NCBI RefSeq assembly: GCF_019956555.1
Contig: NZ_JAHBDQ010000072.1
Span: forward strand, 148,165 to 212,164
Direction of reading: 5' to 3'
Length of the DNA stretch: 64,000 bases
Origin: Pseudomonas sp. A-RE-19
GTDB lineage: Bacteria; Pseudomonadota; Gammaproteobacteria; Pseudomonadales; Pseudomonadaceae
A program made the translations under genes and the position numbers. Below, piece after piece: positions 1 through 8,510 of this stretch; within the stretch, counting starts at the first letter, position 1; each line of letters begins with the position of its first letter. A model generated the notes under the pieces. That model ran no database searches and had not been told where the DNA came from. It worked only from the letters and a program-made list of their open reading frames with translations.

Positions 1-137
1 CGCGGATGGCCGTTTTTGTGTCAGTTTGAACTTGAGCAATGAAATTGTTTCAAAGTCGCCAAGTAGGCTACTTTGTTGTAGAAAACGGCCCCTGAGTCGC
101 CATGACTTCAACCTTTTTGCGGCGAAAGGAGACGCTA

Positions 138-1082
138 ATGTTTTTCCCGACCATGAAAGGCTTGCCCCTGCATCGCGTGATGGTGCGCACGGTTACCGAG
201 TTCGTCGCCGACGAGATGTCGACCTATGCCTCGGCGCTGGCCTATCAAATGCTGTTCTCGCTGTTCCCGTTCATCCTGTTCCTGATCGCCCTGATCGGTT
301 TTCTGCACTTGCCGGATTTCTTCTCCTGGCTGCGTCTGCAATCGGAACTGGTTCTGCCGCCCCAGGCGCTGGAGCAGGTGAACCCGGTGATCGACCAGCT
401 CCAGCAATCCAAGGGTGGTTTGCTGTCGGTGGGTATCGTGATTGCCCTGTGGACCGCGTCCGCCGGTGTGCGGTTGATGATGAGCGCGATGAACGCCGCG
501 TATGACGTGGTCGAAGGCCGTCCGGTCTGGAAACGCTTTCCGCTGTCGATTTTCTACACCATCGGCATCGCCGGCATGTTGTTGATCGCCGCCGCGCTGA
601 TGGTACTCGGGCCTCAGGTGATGGGCTGGATCGCCGCGCAAGTCGGCCTCGAAGATGTCATCGTGACCGTCTGGACCATTGTGCGCTGGCCGGTGATCGT
701 GATTTTGCTGATGATGGCGGTGGCGCTGATTTACTACGTCATGCCCGACGTCAGGCAAGAGTTTCGCTTCATCACCCCGGGTTCGGTACTGGCCGTTGTG
801 GTGTGGATCGTCGCATCGCTGGGCTTCGGTCTCTACGTCAAAACCTTCGCCAACTACAATGCCATGTATGGCAGTATCGGCGCGATCATCGTGTTGCTGC
901 TGTACTTCTATATTTCCGCTGCGGTGCTGTTGCTCGGCGCGGAAATGAACGCGGTGATCGAGCACATGTCATCCGAAGGCAACAAACCTGGCGAAATGGT
1001 GCCCGAAGAACCCAAACACCACGTTTCGGGGCTGGGACGAGACCATTCAATCAAGCCGACCACTGACGAAGCCATAAAATGA
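138..1082 (+). CDS. YihY/BrkB family inner membrane protein
   Basis: Predicted 314-residue polytopic inner membrane protein of the YihY/virulence factor BrkB family; its biochemical role is not established. Several hydrophobic segments are visible, including FILFLIALIGFL near residue 46 and ILLMMAVALIYYVMP near residue 187, and the family-like pattern SALAYQMLFSLFPF lies near residue 30. The tail is short, polar and probably cytosolic. ATG 138 is preferred to an in-frame start at 102 because AAAGGAG lies just upstream at 126-132. The stop overlaps the next start as ATGA (1079-1082), which indicates translational coupling to the deformylase gene. Confidence 0.9.
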   Translation: MFFPTMKGLPLHRVMVRTVTEFVADEMSTYASALAYQMLFSLFPFILFLIALIGFLHLPDFFSWLRLQSELVLPPQALEQVNPVIDQLQQSKGGLLSVGIVIALWTASAGVRLMMSAMNAAYDVVEGRPVWKRFPLSIFYTIGIAGMLLIAAALMVLGPQVMGWIAAQVGLEDVIVTVWTIVRWPVIVILLMMAVALIYYVMPDVRQEFRFITPGSVLAVVVWIVASLGFGLYVKTFANYNAMYGSIGAIIVLLLYFYISAAVLLLGAEMNAVIEHMSSEGNKPGEMVPEEPKHHVSGLGRDHSIKPTTDEAIK

Positions 1083-1618
1083 TCCGTGAAATTCTGAAAA
1101 TGGGCGATGAGCGCCTGCTGCGCATTGCCCCGCCGGTGCCGGCAGAAATGTTCGACAGCCCCGAGTTGTGGCAACTGATCGATGACATGTTCCAGACCAT
1201 GGAAAGCGTCGGCGGAGTCGGCCTGGCCGCGCCGCAGATCGGTGTCGACCTGCAATTGGTGATCTTTGGTTTCGAATCCAGTGAGCGCTACCCGGACGCC
1301 GAAGCAGTGCCGCAGACGATTCTGATCAATCCGCTGATCACACCGTTGAGCCCGACCCTCGAAGAGGGTTTCGAAGGTTGCCTGTCGGTGCCGGGCCTGC
1401 GTGGTGCAGTGGATCGTTATCAGCAGATTCGTTATGAAGGCTTCGATCCCAAGGGCCAGCCGATCGTGCGCATTGCCTCGGGATTCCATGCGCGGGTGGT
1501 GCAGCATGAATGCGATCACCTGATCGGCCGGTTATACCCGTCGCGCATCAGTGATTTCAGCAAATTCGGGTTTACCGAGGTGATGTTCCCGGATCTGGAT
1601 CCAGCGGCGGACGACTGA
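1079..1618 (+). CDS. def: Peptide deformylase
   Basis: Removes the N-terminal formyl group from nascent proteins in the cytosol. All three family motifs are present in the 179-residue protein: GVGLAAPQIG near residue 45, EGCLSVP near residue 99 (its Cys is a metal ligand) and QHECDH near residue 141 (two His ligands and the catalytic Glu). It is translationally coupled to the YihY-type gene rather than sitting beside fmt, so it is probably a secondary deformylase paralogue; the housekeeping copy would be elsewhere. Length is normal for the family. Confidence 0.93.
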   Translation: MIREILKMGDERLLRIAPPVPAEMFDSPELWQLIDDMFQTMESVGGVGLAAPQIGVDLQLVIFGFESSERYPDAEAVPQTILINPLITPLSPTLEEGFEGCLSVPGLRGAVDRYQQIRYEGFDPKGQPIVRIASGFHARVVQHECDHLIGRLYPSRISDFSKFGFTEVMFPDLDPAADD

Positions 1619-1646
1619 CCCCGTCCTTCGCATCCAACACAAAACC

Positions 1647-1740
1647 AATGTGGGAGCGAGCCTGCTCGCGATGAGGCCCTGACAGTCAATATTGATGGTG
1701 ACTGTCACACCGCTATCGCGAGCAGGCTCGCTCCCACATT
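1647..1740. repeat. REP pair (inverted), TGTGGGAGCGAGCC family
   Basis: Two near-perfect REP arms face each other (AATGTGGGAGCGAGCC at the left, GGCTCGCTCCCACATT at the right) with a short spacer, forming a BIME-like inverted pair between convergent genes. It could form a long hairpin in either transcript. Confidence 0.9.
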
Positions 1741-1756
1741 TAATCTTCACAGGTCT

Positions 1757-2173
1757 TTAGTGTTTCGGTTCCAAACCCATCGCAATCATCGGTTTGCTGC
1801 GCGCGTATCGGCTCAAGCGTTCGGCCATGGCGTAGGGCAGGGGCGGGTCGAACGTAAAACCCCGGCGCTCATAAAAACCACGTAAATCCGGATGGCAGAA
1901 CAGCCAGACCGGCTCTTCGACGTGCTTGACCGCATGGGCGATCAACGCCGCGGCGACGCCTTGCTCGCGACAGCTCGGGGCGACGAACAACCCGGTCAGC
2001 CAATGCCCACCGGCCACTGGCCGCAAACATAACGCCGCAATGATCTCATCGCGTCTTGCGACCCACAGCCGAGCGTCGCGAACCGCTTTCATCGACGATT
2101 GGTGGGCGCGGTAAAACTTGTTCATCAACGGCCATAACGGCTCGTCGAGCAAGGTGTACTGGGTGTTCGGCAT
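1757..2173 (-). CDS. GNAT family N-acetyltransferase
   Basis: Predicted acetyl-CoA-dependent N-acetyltransferase of 138 residues with unknown acceptor. The acetyl-CoA binding pattern is LTGLFVAPSCREQGVAAALI (beta4 followed by an R-x-x-G-x-A/G-type loop) and the C-terminal FYERRGF is the usual GNAT beta5-alpha4 motif. ATG 2173 is chosen because the longer reading frame upstream is low-complexity and would run into the oppositely oriented small gene at 2277. It is convergent with the deformylase gene across a REP pair. Confidence 0.82.
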   Translation of the reverse strand: MPNTQYTLLDEPLWPLMNKFYRAHQSSMKAVRDARLWVARRDEIIAALCLRPVAGGHWLTGLFVAPSCREQGVAAALIAHAVKHVEEPVWLFCHPDLRGFYERRGFTFDPPLPYAMAERLSRYARSKPMIAMGLEPKH

Positions 2174-2276
2174 GGGCTCGGACTGTCGATACGCAAAGCG
2201 GGGGATTATAAAAGAACGCTGGCGCAGAGATAGGTGTATACCTGATCTCACGTCCCGTATGAGTGGAGTATGTATC

Positions 2277-2387
2277 ATGGCCAAAGGCATGGATTCAAAG
2301 AAAGCGGCAAAGAAAAAGCCGGCGAAAACCGCCGATGAAAAACGTGCGGACAAGAAGGCCAAGAAGGTGGGTGTGTTCGGTCATTGA
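2277..2387 (+). CDS. Small lysine-rich protein
   Basis: A 36-codon gene beginning MAKGMDSKKAAKKKPAK and ending KKVGVFGH. About one third of residues are Lys and the sequence is strongly basic with no hydrophobic segment, so it may bind nucleic acid or ribosomes; this is inference from composition only. GGAG at about 2264-2267 lies 9-10 bases before the ATG. It is divergent from the GNAT gene and is followed by a REP pair. I recall similar short basic proteins in other pseudomonads but cannot name a family. Confidence 0.6.
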   Translation: MAKGMDSKKAAKKKPAKTADEKRADKKAKKVGVFGH

Positions 2388-2410
2388 GATGTAGACACTC
2401 CACCGGCCCC

Positions 2411-2504
2411 GTAGGAGCTGCCGAAGGCTGCGATCTTTTGACTTTGATCTTTTCGGACCGCTGAAAATCAAAATCTGAAGATCGCAGCCTTCGGCAGCTC
2501 CTAC
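2411..2504. repeat. REP pair (inverted), GTAGGAGCTGCCG family
   Basis: Inverted REP arms GTAGGAGCTGCCGAAGGCTG and its complement at the right end, separated by an A/T-rich centre. It is a different REP family from the one at 1647. Confidence 0.9.
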
Positions 2505-2590
2505 GAGGGATGTTGAAATAACCAAATAATCTGCAAGAAATCCCTGCGCCATTGCACAGAGGGGGACTGGTTCCCGATCTGAGCAAAGCC

Positions 2591-2683
2591 ATGCCCCATT
2601 ATTTTGATGCTGCCCACCGTGAAGAAATCGAAACCCTGCGCCAACGCCTGACCGCTCGCACCCTTAGTCTAATTCCTGCCTAA
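2591..2683 (+). other. Possible 30-codon ORF or gene remnant
   Basis: An ATG at 2591 opens 30 codons reading MPHYFDAAHREEIETLRQRL and ends at TAA 2683. The composition looks protein-like and amphipathic helical, and it resembles the first residues of a longer soluble protein more than a full gene. No good Shine-Dalgarno is visible. I do not recognise it. The rest of the 2388-2719 gap is the REP pair and unremarkable sequence. Confidence 0.3.
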
Positions 2684-2719
2684 GACACAAGCGGGCTTGC
2701 TCGCGAATGATCTGACGCC

Positions 2720-3322
2720 TTACACCAATTCCGCAGCCAACGCTGCTTTCACGCTTGGCCGCTGATCAATCCGTACCTGAAACCGCGCCAACGCCGGCCA
2801 CTGATCCAGATCGATGCCAAACAGCTGCGTCCAGCGCAACACCGTAAACAGATACGCATCGGCAATGCTGAATCCACCAGCCAGCAAATAATCCTGCCCC
2901 TCCAGCGTCCGACTCAAGACGACAAAACGCTTGAACAGCTTCTCTTTGATGAGCACTTTCACCTCATCCGGAAACTGTGAATTGAACAGCCAACCCAGCC
3001 CGCCATGAATCTCGGCCGAAACGAAATTCAGCCATTCCTGCAAACGCACCCGCTCGAACGTCCCGTTTGCCGGTGCCAGGTTCGCCTCGGGTCGCAGATC
3101 TGCCAGGTATTGCAGGATTGCCGGGCCTTCGGTCAGCACCTCACCGTTATCCAGCTGCAATGCCGCGACGTAGCCTTTTGGGTTGATGGTCAGGAAGTTC
3201 TCACCGGTGACGGTTAGCTTGGTGCTGTTGTCGACGCGGACCAACTCGAACGACAAATCCAGTTCGCGCAGCACAATGTGCGGCGCCAACGAGCAGGCTT
3301 GCGGGGCGTAATACAACTTCAT
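2720..3322 (-). CDS. gstA: Glutathione S-transferase, beta class (GstA-like)
   Basis: Cytosolic 200-residue glutathione transferase. The N-terminal thioredoxin-like half contains YYAPQACSLAPHI with the beta-class Cys at residue 10, then NPKGYVAALQLDNG (cis-Pro-region equivalent) and LTEGPAILQYLAD, which carries the glutathione gamma-glutamyl-binding E-x-x-A-I pattern. The C-terminal half has FSIADAYLFTVLRW, matching E. coli GstA closely from memory. It is transcribed divergently from the LysR gene at 3422, a likely regulator; physiological substrates are unknown. Confidence 0.88.
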   Translation of the reverse strand: MKLYYAPQACSLAPHIVLRELDLSFELVRVDNSTKLTVTGENFLTINPKGYVAALQLDNGEVLTEGPAILQYLADLRPEANLAPANGTFERVRLQEWLNFVSAEIHGGLGWLFNSQFPDEVKVLIKEKLFKRFVVLSRTLEGQDYLLAGGFSIADAYLFTVLRWTQLFGIDLDQWPALARFQVRIDQRPSVKAALAAELV

Positions 3323-3421
3323 GGGCAGGACTCTGGTTGCGGATTTGCGCCAGTGTCATAGTGCGCGGCACGCTCGGTAAAATTAATCTTTCAGAAAACT
3401 GCCATTAGGAAAACTACTGCC

Positions 3422-4312
3422 ATGATGAACCTGATGCACTGGCGAATGGTGGTGGCGGTGGCCGATACCGGCAACATTACCCGGGCCGCCGAGCGGGTCG
3501 GAATGACTCAGTCCGGTGCCAGTCAGGCGCTGGTACTGATCGAAGAAACCCTGGGCGTTCAATTGTTCAGCCGGGAAAACCGTCAGACCCTGCCGACCGC
3601 CATCGGCCTGTCTGTGATCCAACAGGCGCGAACCATGCTCGGCGCCCTGGAGAACATTCGCAGTACCGTCGATGCCACTAAAGATATCCAGCGCGGGACG
3701 ATTCGGCTGGCCAGTTTCCCGTTGGTGCTGGCGACCTTTCTGCCGCCGCTGCTGCGCCAGTTCAATCGGCTGTATCCCGGCATTCAAGTGGTGGCGCTGG
3801 AGGTCAGCGATAATGAAGTGGAAACGTTGCTCGGTGCCGGGCTGGTGGATGTCGGCGTGGTGTTGAACCCGGCGCCCGCGCGCAATGCCGGTGGCCTGGG
3901 GCGTGATGCCTGGGTGGCGGTTCTGCCCGGTGGCCACCCCTTGGCACGCCGCTCGAATGAACAGGGCGTCTCGTTGGCGGAACTGGCGGAGCAACCCTTT
4001 GTGCTGGCCACGGGCGGTTGTTCGACCAACGCTCGCAGCCTGGCCGCCGACGCGGGGCTGCAACTGTTGAATGTGCGGGCCGAGGTGCGAGAGTGGAGCA
4101 GTGCGTTCACTCTGGTGAGGGAAAACATCGGTGTGACCCTGGTGCCGGAAATGACTCTGCCGACCAGTCGCCAAGGCTTGCGCGTAGTGCCTGTGACGCC
4201 ACGTATCGATCGCGAATTTGCCTTGGTGGTTGCGCCCGATAAAGAACCTTCGGCGGCGGTGCGGGCGTTGTTGGGTATGCTCGCAGATCATCCGCAGCGC
4301 AAATCCATGTAG
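3422..4312 (+). CDS. LysR family transcriptional regulator
   Basis: A 296-residue LysR-type regulator. The N-terminal winged HTH reads GNITRAAERVGMTQSGASQA followed by LGVQLFSR, and the periplasmic-binding-like effector domain begins near residue 90 (GTIRLASFPLVLATFLPPLL). It starts with two consecutive Met codons; AGGAAAA at about 3408 serves either. It is divergent from gstA with about 100 bp between starts, so shared regulation of the glutathione transferase is plausible. The inducer is unknown. Confidence 0.88.
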   Translation: MMNLMHWRMVVAVADTGNITRAAERVGMTQSGASQALVLIEETLGVQLFSRENRQTLPTAIGLSVIQQARTMLGALENIRSTVDATKDIQRGTIRLASFPLVLATFLPPLLRQFNRLYPGIQVVALEVSDNEVETLLGAGLVDVGVVLNPAPARNAGGLGRDAWVAVLPGGHPLARRSNEQGVSLAELAEQPFVLATGGCSTNARSLAADAGLQLLNVRAEVREWSSAFTLVRENIGVTLVPEMTLPTSRQGLRVVPVTPRIDREFALVVAPDKEPSAAVRALLGMLADHPQRKSM

Positions 4313-4400
4313 GAGCGAGGCTTGCCCGCGAAAGCGGTGTATCAGGTAATGATGATGTCGACTGACACACCGCTTTTGCGGGCAAGCCTCGCTCCTACAT
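4307..4400. repeat. REP pair (inverted), GTAGGAGCGAGGC family
   Basis: Arms GTAGGAGCGAGGCTTGCCCG and its complement at the right end enclose a short spacer. It lies between the convergent LysR and glutathione transferase genes. Confidence 0.9.
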
Positions 4401-4421
4401 CTATGGATTGCGCTTACTAAA

Positions 4422-5054
4422 TCAAGGCACGCCGTTGCAAGCGTGTTCCATGAACCCCGGCCGTTGCGCCAGTCGTTGGCAGTACGCGTCCACGGCGGGA
4501 TAGTCCGGGCGCTCCATCGGTGTCATGCGCCAGCGGTTGACCGACAGCCCGATGAGGATGTCGGCCAATGTGAACTGGGGGCCGGCGACATACGCGCCGG
4601 TCACCGCGAGTTGCTGTTCGAGGATGCCCATTTTCGCGTTCCAGCCGCGAACGCCATCAGCAATCCGCTGTGCGTCCTGGAAGTCCGGCAGTTGCCGCAC
4701 CAGCGCAAAAAAGGCGTAGCCCCACGACGGGTTGAGTTCAGTGGCTTGCCAGTCCATCCACTGCTCCACGCGAGCGCGCGCCGCCGGTTCGATGGGCAAC
4801 AGGTCAGTGTTTTGGTGTTTACCGGCCAGGTAACGGCAGATGGTGTTGGATTCCCACAGCACGCCGGCTTCGTCGATGAGCACCGGCACTTGTGCGTTGG
4901 GGTTGAGCTGGAGAAATTCCGGGCTCTGGGTCGATGCGAAACCGCTGCCCCAGTCTTCGCGTTCGTAGGGAACACCCAGTTCGTCGCATGCCCACAGAAC
5001 TTTTCTGACGTTGATTGACGAGGCTCTACCCAAAATCTTCAGCGCATGTCCCAT
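4422..5054 (-). CDS. Glutathione S-transferase family protein
   Basis: A 210-residue cytosolic glutathione transferase, distinct from the beta-class enzyme at 2720. The N-terminus GRASSINVRKVLWACDELG has the S-S/N-V-x-K pattern of Ser-type bacterial enzymes, followed by NPNAQVPVLID (cis-Pro) and WESNTICRYLA (glutathione-binding E-S). The C-terminal all-helical domain contains GPQFTLADILIGLSVNRW. Possible roles are detoxification or redox metabolism; the sequence does not decide which. Confidence 0.87.
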   Translation of the reverse strand: MGHALKILGRASSINVRKVLWACDELGVPYEREDWGSGFASTQSPEFLQLNPNAQVPVLIDEAGVLWESNTICRYLAGKHQNTDLLPIEPAARARVEQWMDWQATELNPSWGYAFFALVRQLPDFQDAQRIADGVRGWNAKMGILEQQLAVTGAYVAGPQFTLADILIGLSVNRWRMTPMERPDYPAVDAYCQRLAQRPGFMEHACNGVP

Positions 5055-5120
5055 TGAGCTTCTCCGTTTGCTGTTCCAGGTGTCGGGAATCTAGCACGCG
5101 AGCATGGGGATGATCACGCC

Positions 5121-6152
5121 TCAGGTACTCTCGCGCACCTTTAACTCAAATCCCATGTCTTGCACTGGTTTGGCCACTGAATTGCCGGCCAGCAAGGTCA
5201 GCATCAACTCCGCCGAACGACGGCCAATGGCCTCTCGCGGGGTGCTGATACTGCTCAGGCGCGGCACCATGTGCTCAGACGCCGGCAAGTCGTTGAAGCC
5301 AAGGATCGCCACGCGCTCGGGGATCTTGATTCCATTGCGCAATGCTTCGAGCAACGCGCCCTGAGCCAGGTCATCGTTACCGAAGAAGATCGCATCGACA
5401 TCCGGATGGGCCGTGAGCAGTTGCAGGAACAATTCGCCACCCAGACCCACCGACGAGGCTCGCGGTGTCAGCACTTCCAGGTCCGGGTCATACACGCCGG
5501 CCTTTTGCAGCGCGCGGCGGAAACCTTCACCCCGCAGCAACGTGCGTTGGTCCAGTTGCGCGCCGATATAGGCCAGGCGTTTGCGACCGCGTGACAGCAA
5601 ATGCTCGGCCGCCGTTTCGCCGGCAGCAACTTGAGAAAAACCGACGCAATTGAGCCCGGCCGCGCTGTCCAGTTCCATCATGTAGACGCAGGGAATGTTG
5701 CTGGTCTCGATCATCCGGCGCGAACTTTCGGTGCGGTCGAAACCGGTCAGCAACAAGCCACGAGGCTGATAAGCCATGTAATTGCGCAGCAGGTTTTCTT
5801 CTTCATCACGCGAGTAATGGAAGTTGCCGATCAGCACTTCGAAGCCCTTTGGTCGCAAAACCTGATGAATGGCTTCCAGTGTGTCGATGAACAGCAGGTT
5901 GGACAGCGAAGGCACCAAAACCACGACGGAATGGCTCTGGGCCGAGGCCAGAGCGCGGGCGGCAGGGTTGACCACGTAGTTCAGTTCGAGGGCGGCCTTC
6001 TGGACTTTTTCCACCAGTTCGGTGGCCACCGTGCTGACGCCGCGCAGGGCGCGGGACGCGGTGATCGGGCTGACGCCGGCCAGGCGTGCGACTTCGTTGA
6101 GGGTAGGGCGGCCAGTGGTGCGCGTATTTTTATCGTTTTTAGGGGTATTCAT
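5121..6152 (-). CDS. gntR: LacI-family gluconate repressor (GntR/GnuR)
   Basis: LacI/GalR-family repressor of gluconate use, 343 residues. The HTH reads GRPTLNEVARLAGVSPITAS followed by the hinge ALRGV, and the rest is a periplasmic-binding-like sensor domain expected to bind gluconate or 6-phosphogluconate. It is divergent from gluconokinase and permease genes, and a TAGCGCT operator lies just upstream of its own start, suggesting autorepression. ATG 6152 is chosen over a TTG at 6167; neither has a strong Shine-Dalgarno. In P. aeruginosa the orthologue, as I recall, represses itself and the gluconate genes. Confidence 0.88.
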   Translation of the reverse strand: MNTPKNDKNTRTTGRPTLNEVARLAGVSPITASRALRGVSTVATELVEKVQKAALELNYVVNPAARALASAQSHSVVVLVPSLSNLLFIDTLEAIHQVLRPKGFEVLIGNFHYSRDEEENLLRNYMAYQPRGLLLTGFDRTESSRRMIETSNIPCVYMMELDSAAGLNCVGFSQVAAGETAAEHLLSRGRKRLAYIGAQLDQRTLLRGEGFRRALQKAGVYDPDLEVLTPRASSVGLGGELFLQLLTAHPDVDAIFFGNDDLAQGALLEALRNGIKIPERVAILGFNDLPASEHMVPRLSSISTPREAIGRRSAELMLTLLAGNSVAKPVQDMGFELKVREST

Positions 6153-6181
6153 CGGACGGCTTGCCAAACAAAATTCAAGGC

Positions 6182-6195
6182 ACTAAGGTAGCGCT
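6182..6195 (+). promoter_or_regulatory. Putative GntR operator 1 (gntR promoter)
   Basis: ACTAAGGTAGCGCT, 30 bp upstream of the gntR ATG on the opposite strand. It fits the P. aeruginosa GntR consensus that I recall as AC-N-AAG-N-TAGCGCT. The TAGCGCT core recurs before gntK and gntP. Confidence 0.65.
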
Positions 6196-6332
6196 GTCTC
6201 GATGCAGCTGCAAATGCGTGAACGAGGTTTGCCTGATCCTCGCTTTTTGGCATCGAGAACGAACATGCTGCAACCCACAAAAATGACAAGAAGGCGTCGG
6301 CAACTTCTGCTTTTGCACTAGAGTCTTACGTA

Positions 6333-6346
6333 GCAAAGGTAGCGCT
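6333..6346 (+). promoter_or_regulatory. Putative GntR operator 2 (gntK promoter)
   Basis: GCAAAGGTAGCGCT, ending 21 bp before the gluconokinase ATG, in a position to block transcription initiation. It shares AAGGTAGCGCTGTCT with operator 1. Confidence 0.65.
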
Positions 6347-6367
6347 GTCTGCGCGCTGAGGTGTTAC

Positions 6368-6901
6368 ATGAATCATCCCATCACCGCCCTGGTCATCATG
6401 GGCGTTGCCGGTTGCGGCAAGACATGCGTCAGCCAGGCCCTGTGTCAGCTCAGCGGCGCGACCGCCATTGAAGGCGACACTTTCCACCCTGCCGCCAATA
6501 TCGAAAAGATGAGCGCGGGTATTCCCCTGAACGATGAAGACCGTGCCGGCTGGCTCGACAGCCTGTGCGATGAACTGCGCCGCGTCGACGCCAAGGGCGA
6601 GCGCCCGGTGCTGACCTGTTCGGCCCTCAAACACAATTACCGCGAACGCTTGCGCAGTGCCTTGCCGGGCCTGGGCTTCGTTTTCCTTGAGCTGACCCCT
6701 GAGGTCGCCGCCGATCGTGTGTCTCATCGGCCGGGCCATTTCATGCCGTCGACCTTGATCGACAGCCAGTTTGCAACGCTTGAGTCTCCTGTTGGCGAGC
6801 CCTTGACCCTGGCTCTGGATGCGTCGAGCCACAGCGTCGATGAATTGGCGAAACAGGCTCATGCCTGGTGGCTCGATCATGGCTTGAAACTCGCCAGTTG
6901 A
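6368..6901 (+). CDS. gntK: Gluconokinase
   Basis: ATP-dependent phosphorylation of D-gluconate to 6-phosphogluconate, feeding the Entner-Doudoroff route. The 177-residue P-loop kinase has Walker A GVAGCGKT at about residues 12-19, GDTFHPAANIEKMSAGIPLN (the substrate-binding block typical of gluconokinases) near residue 37, and CSALKHNYRERLR near residue 87. Length is typical. It sits between operator 2 and the permease gene and is probably repressed by the adjacent GntR. The permease has its own operator, so the two may be separately initiated. Confidence 0.95.
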   Translation: MNHPITALVIMGVAGCGKTCVSQALCQLSGATAIEGDTFHPAANIEKMSAGIPLNDEDRAGWLDSLCDELRRVDAKGERPVLTCSALKHNYRERLRSALPGLGFVFLELTPEVAADRVSHRPGHFMPSTLIDSQFATLESPVGEPLTLALDASSHSVDELAKQAHAWWLDHGLKLAS

Positions 6902-6910
6902 GTTTTGCTC

Positions 6911-6924
6911 CAAGAGATAGCGCT
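6911..6924 (+). promoter_or_regulatory. Putative GntR operator 3 (gntP promoter)
   Basis: CAAGAGATAGCGCT followed by GTC, between gntK and gntP and 60 bp before the gntP start. It keeps the TAGCGCTGTC core of operators 1 and 2 and suggests a separate repressible promoter for the permease. Confidence 0.55.
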
Positions 6925-6984
6925 GTCCTGACGGCATTTGAATAATTGCTTTCATAACAACAACAAACAACGGAGACACCCCCC

Positions 6985-8337
6985 ATGTTTGGCATGTCCC
7001 ACGAGTCATTCCTGCTGCTGGATGCAGTGATCACGGTGATCGGACTCATCGTCCTGATCACCAAATTCAAGTTGCACCCCTTCATTGCCCTGATCATCGC
7101 CGCAGCCTTTCTCGGCCTGACCTCCGGCATGCCGATCGGCACGATCATCAAGGCGTTCCAGGACGGCTTCGGTGGGGTGCTCGGTTTCGTCGGGATCATC
7201 CTGGCGCTGGGCACGATGCTCGGCAAAATGATGGCCGAGTCGGGCGGGGCGGATCAGATCGCCCAGACCCTGATTCGCGCGTTCGGCAAGGACAAGGTGC
7301 AGTGGGCGATGATGTTCGCGGCCTTCCTGGTCGGCATTCCGCTGTTCTTCGAAATCGGCTTTGTATTGCTGATCCCGCTGGTGTTCATCGTTGCCCGGCG
7401 TACCGGCGTGTCGATCATCAAGATCGGTATCCCGTTGCTGGCCGGTCTGTCTGCGGTGCACGGTCTGGTTCCGCCACACCCGGGTCCGCTGCTGGCCATC
7501 GGCGTGTTCGGTGCCGACATCGGTAAAACCATTCTGTACGGCCTGATCGTTGCGCTGCCGACGGCTATCATCGCCGGTCCGATCTTCGGTACGTTCATTG
7601 CCAAGCACATTCCTGGTCATCCGAATCAGGAACTGGTGGATCAACTGGTACGCGATGAGGATGCAGGCGATCTGCCTAGCTTCGGCATCACCCTGATCAC
7701 CGTGCTGTCGCCCGTGTTCCTGATGCTGCTCAAGACCTTTGCCGATGTGGTGCTGCCGGACGGCAACTTCTTCCGCACCTTCATGGACTTGATCGGTCAC
7801 CCGATCTCGGCGCTGCTGCTGGCATTGCTGTTGTCGCTGTACACCTTCGGCTACAAGCAGGGCATCGGTTCGCAACAGATGCTCAAATGGCTGGACGCGA
7901 GCCTTGCGCCGACTGCTGCGATCATCCTGATTATCGGTGCCGGTGGTGGCTTCAAGCAGATGCTGGTAACCAGCGGTGTAGGTGATGTGATCGGTCACAT
8001 GGCGGTGGCTGCACAGATCTCGCCGATCCTGCTGGCCTGGCTGGTGGCGGCGGTGATTCGCATCGCGACCGGTTCAGCGACCGTGGCGACCATTACTGGC
8101 GCGGGCATCGTGGTGCCGGTGGTGGGGATGATTCCGGGTGTGAACCGTGAGCTGCTGGTGCTGGCCACTGGTGCCGGCTCGTTGATTCTGTCTCACGTCA
8201 ATGACGCAGGTTTCTGGCTGGTGAAGCAATACTTCAACATGACCGTGGCTGAAACCTTCAAGACCTGGACCGCGATGGAAACCATCCTGTCCATCGTTGC
8301 GCTGGTCTTTATCCTGCTGCTGTCGTTGTTCGTCTGA
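6985..8337 (+). CDS. gntP: Gluconate permease, GntP family
   Basis: Inner membrane gluconate:H+ symporter of 450 residues with about a dozen hydrophobic segments. Family features seen include KLHPFIALIIAAAFLGLTSG near the N-terminus, GTMLGKMMAESGGADQIAQT around residue 73, VPPHPGPLLAIGVFGADIG around residue 168, and RIATGSATVATITGAGIV near residue 358. GGAGACAC precedes the ATG. It ends 12 bases before a strong terminator and closes the gluconate locus. Confidence 0.95.
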   Translation: MFGMSHESFLLLDAVITVIGLIVLITKFKLHPFIALIIAAAFLGLTSGMPIGTIIKAFQDGFGGVLGFVGIILALGTMLGKMMAESGGADQIAQTLIRAFGKDKVQWAMMFAAFLVGIPLFFEIGFVLLIPLVFIVARRTGVSIIKIGIPLLAGLSAVHGLVPPHPGPLLAIGVFGADIGKTILYGLIVALPTAIIAGPIFGTFIAKHIPGHPNQELVDQLVRDEDAGDLPSFGITLITVLSPVFLMLLKTFADVVLPDGNFFRTFMDLIGHPISALLLALLLSLYTFGYKQGIGSQQMLKWLDASLAPTAAIILIIGAGGGFKQMLVTSGVGDVIGHMAVAAQISPILLAWLVAAVIRIATGSATVATITGAGIVVPVVGMIPGVNRELLVLATGAGSLILSHVNDAGFWLVKQYFNMTVAETFKTWTAMETILSIVALVFILLLSLFV

Positions 8338-8347
8338 CACGATCGGC

Positions 8348-8384
8348 AAACACAAAAAAACCGCAGCGATGCGGTTTTTTTGTG
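8348..8384 (+). terminator. Rho-independent terminator after gntP
   Basis: CCGCA-GCGA-TGCGG stem preceded by seven A and followed by seven T, so it can act on both strands. It sits directly after the gntP stop. Confidence 0.88.
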
Positions 8385-8401
8385 GGTGGCTCTAAATCCC
8401 C

Positions 8402-8498
8402 GTAGGAGCTGTCGAGTGAAACGAGGCTGCGATCTTTTGATCTTGATCCGAAAAAAAGATCAAAAGATCGCAGCCTCGTTTCACTCGACAGCTCCTAC
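8402..8498. repeat. REP-like inverted pair with GTCGAGTGAAACGAGGC arms
   Basis: Long perfect arms beginning GTAGGAGCTGTCGAGTGAAA and mirrored at the right end, centred on GATC-rich sequence. This REP variant carries CGAGTGAAACGAG in place of the usual CCGAAGG. Confidence 0.85.
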
Positions 8499-8510
8499 AA
8501 GTATCAGGTG

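Noticed and set aside
7006..7998. 330-codon frame opposite the gluconate permease gene
   Set aside because: Composition dominated by Gln, Arg, Asp and His, as expected from the complement of a hydrophobic membrane protein; no ribosome site.
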